Below the pieces are notes generated by a model. It was not told the origin of the DNA. It saw nothing but the letters and a program-made list of their open reading frames with translations, and did not search any database. From Limnohabitans sp. (GTDB lineage Bacteria; Pseudomonadota; Gammaproteobacteria; Burkholderiales; Burkholderiaceae_C), in NCBI GenBank assembly GCA_023260735.1, contig JALQUL010000163.1, positions 1 to 11,649 on the forward strand: a stretch of DNA of 11,649 nucleotides, written 5' to 3'. The translations under genes and the position numbers were made by a program. Below, one piece after another: positions 7,100-11,649 of the stretch. The stretch's first letter is position 1. The number at the start of each line of letters is the position of its first letter.

Positions 7100-7126
7100 A
7101 AGTCTATTACAGACTCCCATTTCATC

Positions 7127-8470
7127 ATGCTAGACATTAACTTACTCCGCAAAGATCTTAACAGCGTACTAGAACGTTTGTTAGCTCGCAAAAACCCACA
7201 GCCTTATTTGGACGTAGATGCTTTTACTAGCCTAGAAGCCGAGCGTAAAGCGATTCAAACTCGTACAGAAGAACTACAAAGTGGTCGCAATAGCCTGTCT
7301 AAAAAAATTGGTCAATTAAAAGGCCAGGGTGCTGCAGGTCAAGCAGAACTTGATAGCGTAATGGCTCAAGTGGCTGAAATTAAAGTGGAACTCGATGTTT
7401 CAGCGGCACGTCTTGAAGTGATTCAAGCCCAAATGCAACAGGTGCTGACCGCTTTACCTAATTTACCCCATGCTTCTGTGCCGGTAGGCTCCGACGAGCA
7501 CGGTAATATTGAAGTACGTCGTTGGGCACCCAACGGTAGCCCTCACAACCAACCCGCTAATTTAGGCTTTACGCCCAAAGACCACGTCGAATTAGCCGAG
7601 CCACTAGGCTTAGATTTTGAATCTGCTACTAAGTTAACGGGTTCACGCTTTTCAGTGATGAAGGGACCAATTGCCCGTTTGCATCGTGCTCTAGCTCAGT
7701 TTATGTTAGATGTGCACACCACCGAACATGGCTATACTGAATGTTATGTTCCTTATATGGTCAACGGCGAAAGCTTGTACGGAACTGGTCAATTACCTAA
7801 GTTCGAAGGCGACTTGTTTGCGGCTAAAAAAGGGGGGCAAGACGGTGAAGAGCAACCCGATCACACCGCTTTGTATTTAATCCCGACCAGCGAAGTACCC
7901 CTTACTAATTTGGTTCGTGACGAGATTTTGTCCGAAGACCAATTGCCTATGCGTTTAACCGCACATACTCCTTGTTTCCGTTCTGAAGCAGGCAGTGCAG
8001 GCCGAGATACCCGTGGTTTAATTCGTCAGCATCAGTTTGATAAAGTTGAAATGGTGCAAATTGTGCATCCCGATACCAGTTATCAAGCTTTGGACGAAAT
8101 GGTACAGCACGCAGAAACTATTTTGCAACGCCTTGGTTTGCCTTATCGCGTTATGAGTTTGTGTACAGGGGATATGGGTTTTGGTGCGGCTAAAACTTAC
8201 GACCTTGAAGTCTGGGTACCAGCACAAAACACCTATCGCGAAATCAGTTCGGTTTCGAATTGTGAAGCGTTCCAAGCTCGCCGTATGCAAGCTCGCTTTA
8301 AAAACGCACAAGGTAAAAACGAGTTAGTGCATACCTTAAACGGCTCTGGTGTGGCGGTAGGCCGAGCTATGGTGGCAGTCCTTGAAAACTATCAAAACCA
8401 AGATGGTTCTATTACAGTCCCTGATGTTTTAAGGCCTTATATGGGCGGTGTTGAAGTGTTGAAAGCATAA
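7127..8470 (+). CDS. serS: Serine-tRNA ligase
   Basis: A class-II aminoacyl-tRNA synthetase that charges tRNA(Ser), and tRNA(Sec) where present, with serine in the cytoplasm. The N-terminal domain begins MLDINLLRKDLN and forms the long antiparallel coiled-coil arm (about residues 30-105, rich in E, K, Q and A) that reads the tRNA variable arm. The catalytic domain has motif 1 around HRALAQFMLDVH, the serine-site TSE loop (T254-E256, PTSEVPLTN), motif 2 with R285 (PCFRSEAGSAGRDTRGL), and motif 3 GVAVGRAMVAVLENY followed by PDVLRPYMGG. The 447-residue length is slightly above the E. coli enzyme, with a short charged insertion (KKGGQDGEEQPD) before the TSE loop. The ATG at 7127 gives the standard N-terminus. 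It is followed by a strong terminator. Confidence 0.98.
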   Translation: MLDINLLRKDLNSVLERLLARKNPQPYLDVDAFTSLEAERKAIQTRTEELQSGRNSLSKKIGQLKGQGAAGQAELDSVMAQVAEIKVELDVSAARLEVIQAQMQQVLTALPNLPHASVPVGSDEHGNIEVRRWAPNGSPHNQPANLGFTPKDHVELAEPLGLDFESATKLTGSRFSVMKGPIARLHRALAQFMLDVHTTEHGYTECYVPYMVNGESLYGTGQLPKFEGDLFAAKKGGQDGEEQPDHTALYLIPTSEVPLTNLVRDEILSEDQLPMRLTAHTPCFRSEAGSAGRDTRGLIRQHQFDKVEMVQIVHPDTSYQALDEMVQHAETILQRLGLPYRVMSLCTGDMGFGAAKTYDLEVWVPAQNTYREISSVSNCEAFQARRMQARFKNAQGKNELVHTLNGSGVAVGRAMVAVLENYQNQDGSITVPDVLRPYMGGVEVLKA

Positions 8471-8506
8471 AAAGCTAAATCAATTATTTTCACCTATCTT
8501 CAGCTG

Positions 8507-8539
8507 AAAAGCCTTTTGTTTTTGCAAAAGGCTTTTTTT
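8507..8539 (+). terminator. Strong intrinsic terminator after serS
   Basis: A perfect 12-base-pair stem, AAAAGCCTTTTG (8507-8518) with CAAAAGGCTTTT (8525-8536) and a six-base loop, ends in a run of seven T (8533-8539). On the minus strand the stem is followed by a shorter U-run, so it can also serve the converging frcK-like gene ending at 8552. Confidence 0.92.
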
Positions 8540-8551
8540 GTTTTGAGTCAT

Positions 8552-9184
8552 CTATTCTTCTGTGCAAAAATCAGCTCTCTCACGAGTGGCTAATATTTTA
8601 ATGGCATTGGGCTCATCGGTACTTTCAATCCAAGCCATCGCATCTTCTTTGGTACGACCAAACTGAATATGACGCTTAAGCAAACGATATAAGCGAATTT
8701 TTGGATCAACATCTAAATACCAAACTTCATCTAAATAGGTGGCAACCCCAGCCCATCTATCTTGCTCCATGAGTAAATAATTTCCCTCTGTAATAATGAG
8801 TTCTGTTGAAGCAAATAGGCCTATAGCGCCTGCAATGGGTTCTTCAATTTCACGTTGAAAGTCGGGTGCATAAACTACCTCATCACTGGCTTGATGACGC
8901 AGTCTTTTTAATATATGAATATAGCCAGCAACATCAAAAGTATCGGGTGCACCTTTACGATCAGCTCTACCCAATCGTTCTAACTCTTTTTGTGCCAAGT
9001 GATAGCCATCCATGGGTAAATATTGGGTTTGTATTGCTAATTTTTGATTGCAAAATCGTACTAAATTGTGTGCCAAGGTGGATTTTCCGGCGCCAGGAGG
9101 ACCCACTATTCCGAGAATTTTTTTTCCAGGTTTGGCTAATAATTGATGTAAACGTTCAAGACTTTTGGCACTAAAAGTGTTCAT
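8552..9184 (-). CDS. frcK: FrcK-like P-loop kinase (PRK/uridine kinase-like) of the sugar-uptake locus
   Basis: A 210-residue cytoplasmic P-loop protein of the group named nucleoside/nucleotide kinase family and, in rhizobial frc loci, FrcK. Walker A is GPPGAGKST (residues 28-36, with K34 binding phosphate). MDGYHL supplies the early acidic residue of the PRK and pantothenate-kinase-like fold. ITEGNYLL is the Walker-B-like strand, and the lid and C-terminal region carry RLLKRHIQFGRTKEDA and STDEPNA, typical of this subgroup. The true substrate is not established; a sugar such as fructose is inferred from context only. The ATG at 9184 has AAGG five bases upstream. The gene is divergent from frcB, with about 180 bases between, whereas in the known rhizobial arrangement frcK is downstream of frcBCA. 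Symbol given by similarity and context. Confidence 0.75.
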   Translation of the reverse strand: MNTFSAKSLERLHQLLAKPGKKILGIVGPPGAGKSTLAHNLVRFCNQKLAIQTQYLPMDGYHLAQKELERLGRADRKGAPDTFDVAGYIHILKRLRHQASDEVVYAPDFQREIEEPIAGAIGLFASTELIITEGNYLLMEQDRWAGVATYLDEVWYLDVDPKIRLYRLLKRHIQFGRTKEDAMAWIESTDEPNAIKILATRERADFCTEE

Positions 9185-9251
9185 ATAGACCTTTATTTAA
9201 TATTTTGAGGATTTTTTGCACTAGCTTAGGGTTTTCGATAACTAAAGTAAC

Positions 9252-9281
9252 TTGATTTATTTAATCGAGAGAGGTTATAGT
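9252..9281 (+). promoter_or_regulatory. Candidate sigma70 promoter for frcBCA
   Basis: TTGATT (9252-9257), an 18-base spacer and TATAGT (9276-9281) match the -35 at four and the -10 at five of six positions. The leader would be about 75 bases long and include the inverted repeat at 9312-9330. No clear operator with LacI-type symmetry overlaps it. Confidence 0.5.
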
Positions 9282-9311
9282 CTAGCCACTCGCAAAACAA
9301 AGAGTATCAGT

Positions 9312-9330
9312 TTTGGGATTAAACCCCAAA
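9312..9330 (+). repeat. Inverted repeat in the frcB leader
   Basis: TTTGGG (9312-9317) and CCCAAA (9325-9330) are separated by ATTAAAC. Because it lies downstream of the candidate promoter and 33 bases before the frcB ATG, it could be a leader hairpin (mRNA stability or translation) or an operator for a sugar-responsive repressor. No U-tract of terminator quality follows. Confidence 0.5.
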
Positions 9331-9352
9331 TTTAGTTAGCCACTTCAACCCA

Positions 9353-9358
9353 AGAGGA
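9353..9358 (+). promoter_or_regulatory. Ribosome binding site deciding the frcB start
   Basis: AGAGGA ends five bases before the ATG at 9364 and only two bases before the in-frame GTG at 9361. The spacing favours the ATG. Confidence 0.75.
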
Positions 9359-9363
9359 TTGTG

Positions 9364-10359
9364 ATGAAATTTTCTACTATTTTGAGCCTTAGCACATTGG
9401 CACTCGCTGTAACCGCTGCCACTTCCGCAGTAGCTGCTGACCAACCTATCATTGGTTTGATCACCAAAACTGAAACCAACCCTTTCTTTGTCAAAATGAA
9501 AGAAGGCGCTCAAGCCGAAGCGACTAAATTAGGCGCTAAATTATTAACTGCAGCAGGCAAACAAGATGGCGACACCGCCAGCCAAATCGCCGCTTTAGAA
9601 AACATGACTTCAGCAGGTGCAAAAACAATTTTGATTACCGCTTCTGGTGATGCAGTAGTACCTGCTATCAAAAAAGTGCAAGCTAAAGGTGTTCAAGTGA
9701 TTGCGCTTGACTCTCCAGTAGATGCTGCAGACGCTTTATTTGCCACAGATAACTACAAAGCAGGTGTGTTAATTGGTCAATATGCAAAAGCTGCTTTAGG
9801 TGGTAAAACAGCCAAAATCGCAACTCTTGATTTATTCCCTGGCCATCCAGTAGGCGCACAACGCCACAATGGTTTTATGAAAGGTTTTGGCTTGCCAGCA
9901 GCCGATGCTAAATCAAATGAATTGTCTAAAGATGCCGCCGTTGTTTGTATGGCTGATAGCTTTGGTGATGCCGCCAAAGGTCAGACTGCAATGGAAAACT
10001 GCTTGCAAAAAAATCCAGATATCAACTTGGTTTACACCATTAACGAGCCAGCAGCAGCAGGTGCCTACAATGCCTTGAAAAAAGCAGGTAAAGAAAAAGG
10101 TGTGACGATTGTTTCTGTTGACGGTGGTTGCCAAGGTATTAAAGATACTGCATCTGGCATTATTGCTGCGACATCACAACAATATCCATTAAAAATGGCG
10201 GCAATGGGTGTAGCAGCTGGTGTTGATTATGCAAAAGGTGGCAAAAAATCATCCGGCTATACCGACACAGGTGTTACTTTAATTGCTGGTAAAGCAGTTG
10301 CTGGCGTGGACAGCAAAGACACTAAAGTGGGTTTAGATTTATGCTGGGGTAAAAAATAA
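9364..10359 (+). CDS. frcB: Periplasmic sugar (fructose-type) ABC transporter binding protein
   Basis: A 331-residue secreted protein. A Sec signal peptide (lysine at residue 2, hydrophobic stretch, then AVA before ADQ) should be cleaved at about residue 24. The mature part is a two-lobed Peripla_BP_4 (RbsB-like) sugar-binding domain. It carries the FrcB-type motifs LITKTETNPFFVKMKEGA, LDSPVDAADALFATDNYKAG, NLVYTINEPAAAGAYNAL, VSVDGGCQGIK, ATSQQYPLKMA and a C-terminal LDLCWG. These match rhizobial FrcB, which handles fructose and also mannose and ribose; exact specificity here is inferred. Asn39 and Phe41-42 in the NPFF segment are at the usual ligand-contact position. The ATG at 9364 is chosen over GTG 9361 by spacing to AGAGGA. 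frcC follows after a structured 186-base gap. Confidence 0.92.
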   Translation: MKFSTILSLSTLALAVTAATSAVAADQPIIGLITKTETNPFFVKMKEGAQAEATKLGAKLLTAAGKQDGDTASQIAALENMTSAGAKTILITASGDAVVPAIKKVQAKGVQVIALDSPVDAADALFATDNYKAGVLIGQYAKAALGGKTAKIATLDLFPGHPVGAQRHNGFMKGFGLPAADAKSNELSKDAAVVCMADSFGDAAKGQTAMENCLQKNPDINLVYTINEPAAAGAYNALKKAGKEKGVTIVSVDGGCQGIKDTASGIIAATSQQYPLKMAAMGVAAGVDYAKGGKKSSGYTDTGVTLIAGKAVAGVDSKDTKVGLDLCWGKK

Positions 10360-10379
10360 TCTCTTCTACTTTTTAAGTT

Positions 10380-10490
10380 GATAAGGGGTAGGGACACCTG
10401 TTTGAAGTAAGTGGTAGTTGAGGCGTTACGAGACTTTTTCGTGATAGTTTTTGCAACCGCCCATCTTTAAGATAGGGGTCCCTTATTATT
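10380..10490 (+). other. Structured intercistronic region between frcB and frcC
   Basis: No gene is visible in these bases, but several inverted repeats are. GGCGTT (10422-10427) can pair with AACCGCC (10455-10461, one bulged C) enclosing ACGA (10428-10431) and TCGT (10439-10442). On a larger scale ATAAGGG (10381-10387) can pair with CCCTTAT (10480-10486), or alternatively AGGGAC (10390-10395) with GTCCCT (10478-10483). A T-rich stretch follows at 10484-10525. This could be a partial terminator or mRNA-stabilising structure that makes more binding protein than permease, or a small RNA from the 3' end of frcB. Confidence 0.5.
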
Positions 10491-10545
10491 TTGGTTTTCT
10501 TTTTTTCTTTTTTGATTTTTTGATTCACAACAAGGTGAACACACC

Positions 10546-11502
10546 ATGACTAAAAATTCCACACCCATTCCTTGGAATGCACTAGGACCTTGGATAGCAC
10601 TAGCTGCCGCCTGCCTATTTTTTGCAAGCCAATCAGACCGATTTTTAACAGGTGATAATTTATCTTTGGTATTGCAACAAGTCATGGTGGTGGGTTTGTT
10701 AGCGATTGGACAAACCCTCATTATTTTGACCGCAGGTATTGATTTATCCTGTGGTATGGTCATGGCGCTAGGGTCTATGGTCATTACTAAACTAGCAGTC
10801 GAAAATGGTGTGCACCCAGCGCTGGCAGTAAGTGCGGGTATTGCAGTCACTGCAGGCTTTGGCATGTTAAACGGCTTGTTAGTTACAAGGGCAAAACTAC
10901 CTTCATTTATTGTGACCTTGGGCACTATGAATATTGCTTTTGCGGTTACTCAACTTTATTCTCAGTCTCAAACGGTTACCAATTTACCTGAATCGCTCAC
11001 CTTTATTGGCAATACCTTTGCAGTAGGTGGCACACAAATAAGTTATGGCACTTTATTAATGGTGGGTATTTATGTTCTGGTTTGGCGCGCTCTTAATGAC
11101 ACTGCCCCTGGTCGTCATTTATATGCAGTTGGTAATCATCCTGAAACGGCTCGATTAACCGGTATTAATGTGGATCGTGTATTGTTATCGGTGTATGTAT
11201 TGGCTGGTTTCTTTTATGGCGTTGCAGCCTTGTTATCAATTGCCAGAACTGGTGTGGGTGATCCACAAGCAGGCCAAACAGAAAACTTAGATACCATTAC
11301 AGCAGTGGTATTGGGCGGTACTAGTTTATTTGGTGGACGAGGAATTATTTTAGGTTCTATGGTAGGGGCAGTTATTGTCGGGGTGTTTCGTAACGGTCTT
11401 ACCCTAATGGGGGTTGCTTCGGTAGTCCAAACTTTAATCACTGGAATTTTGGTTATTTTGGCGGTAGCCCTCGATCAAATGTCTCGCAAAGGAGCACGTT
11501 AA
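10546..11502 (+). CDS. frcC: Sugar (fructose-type) ABC transporter permease
   Basis: A 318-residue inner-membrane permease of the RbsC-like group (BPD_transp_2), forming the channel for the sugar delivered by FrcB, with energy from FrcA. About eight to ten hydrophobic segments are seen. The GIDLS motif (residues 64-68), the cytoplasmic loop AVGNHPETARLTGINVDRV (the EAA-like ATPase contact) and LGGTSLFGGRG with GSMVGAVIVG near the C-terminus are family hallmarks. The ATG at 10546 is preceded by AAGGTG at nine bases. The stop codon is followed after one base by frcA, so the two are tightly coupled. Identity as a sugar permease is firm; fructose is inferred from FrcB. Confidence 0.93.
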   Translation: MTKNSTPIPWNALGPWIALAAACLFFASQSDRFLTGDNLSLVLQQVMVVGLLAIGQTLIILTAGIDLSCGMVMALGSMVITKLAVENGVHPALAVSAGIAVTAGFGMLNGLLVTRAKLPSFIVTLGTMNIAFAVTQLYSQSQTVTNLPESLTFIGNTFAVGGTQISYGTLLMVGIYVLVWRALNDTAPGRHLYAVGNHPETARLTGINVDRVLLSVYVLAGFFYGVAALLSIARTGVGDPQAGQTENLDTITAVVLGGTSLFGGRGIILGSMVGAVIVGVFRNGLTLMGVASVVQTLITGILVILAVALDQMSRKGAR

Positions 11503-11503
11503 T

Positions 11504-11649
11504 ATGTTAAGCGCTACTCAAAACACTTCATCTCACACCATTGTTATGCAGGCCAAAGGACTGGTTAAACGTTATGGTCAAGTGACCGCCCTAGATGGGA
11601 CCGATTTTGAACTTCGTGCAGGCGAAATTTTGGCGGTAATTGGTGATAA
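11504..11649 (+). CDS. frcA: Sugar ABC transporter ATP-binding protein, N-terminal fragment
   Basis: The ATG at 11504 is nine bases after AAAGGAG and one base after the frcC stop codon. The 48 visible codons read into a standard ABC start: MQAKGLVKRYGQVTALDG carries the aromatic A-loop Tyr (Y24), and ELRAGEILAVIGD leads straight into a Walker A motif. The window ends there, so the P-loop lysine, signature motif and Walker B lie outside. In this family FrcA has a single ABC domain of about 260 residues, unlike the double-domain RbsA; which applies here cannot be seen. It energises FrcC. The first 14 residues are a polar extension before the domain. Confidence 0.88.
   Translation, partial: MLSATQNTSSHTIVMQAKGLVKRYGQVTALDGTDFELRAGEILAVIGD

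Noticed and set aside
6912..7126. tRNA or other structured RNA gene in the hemL-serS spacer
   Set aside because: No cloverleaf arms or T-loop motif were found; only two short hairpins.
8866..9174. Plus-strand open frame opposite the frcK-like gene
   Set aside because: It is antisense to the Walker A and MDGYHL part of the kinase; no domain of its own.
10467..10925. Minus-strand open frame of about 150 codons over the start of frcC
   Set aside because: It lies antisense to a clear permease gene, has low-complexity content (many T, P, A, N and K) and no recognisable domain; it is a shadow frame.

Overview
The window looks like a piece of chromosome from an AT-rich betaproteobacterium, most likely Burkholderiales or a relative. 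The evidence is the dusB-fis-purH gene order, the short Fis without the long enterobacterial N-terminal part, a YqaA/DedA protein of the betaproteobacterial type, and an FrcBCA-type sugar transporter. The species cannot be named from the sequence. No tRNA, rRNA, CRISPR array, insertion sequence or prophage remnant was seen, and no gap between genes exceeds about 225 bases.

Region by region. Positions 2-958 hold the C-terminal part of a hybrid sensor histidine kinase (ATPase plus receiver), cut by the left edge. It converges on a yqaA-like membrane protein gene (972-1469, minus). Next comes dusB-fis-purH on the plus strand (1694-4578): tRNA dihydrouridine synthase, a small Fis-type nucleoid protein, and the bifunctional enzyme for the last two steps of IMP synthesis. 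It ends in a hairpin terminator. On the minus strand (4624-6911) lie hemL (5-aminolevulinate for tetrapyrroles) and, downstream of it, a translationally overlapping pair: a double zinc-ribbon TM2-like membrane protein and a DUF2752 membrane protein, both of unknown function. serS (7127-8470, plus) is divergent from hemL and closes with a very strong terminator.

The right end is a sugar-uptake locus. A minus-strand P-loop kinase (8552-9184, FrcK-like) is divergent from frcB (9364-10359, periplasmic binding protein), frcC (10546-11502, permease) and frcA (11504 to the right edge, ATPase, truncated just before its Walker A motif). FrcB should capture the sugar, FrcC and FrcA should move it across the inner membrane, and FrcK is the candidate partner kinase. 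The 186-base gap between frcB and frcC is full of inverted repeats and probably sets the ratio of binding protein to permease.

Most of the window is core housekeeping. The less explained parts are the zinc-ribbon/DUF2752 pair, the structured frcB-frcC gap, the separate kinase beside the sugar transporter, and paired hairpins in the hemL leader.
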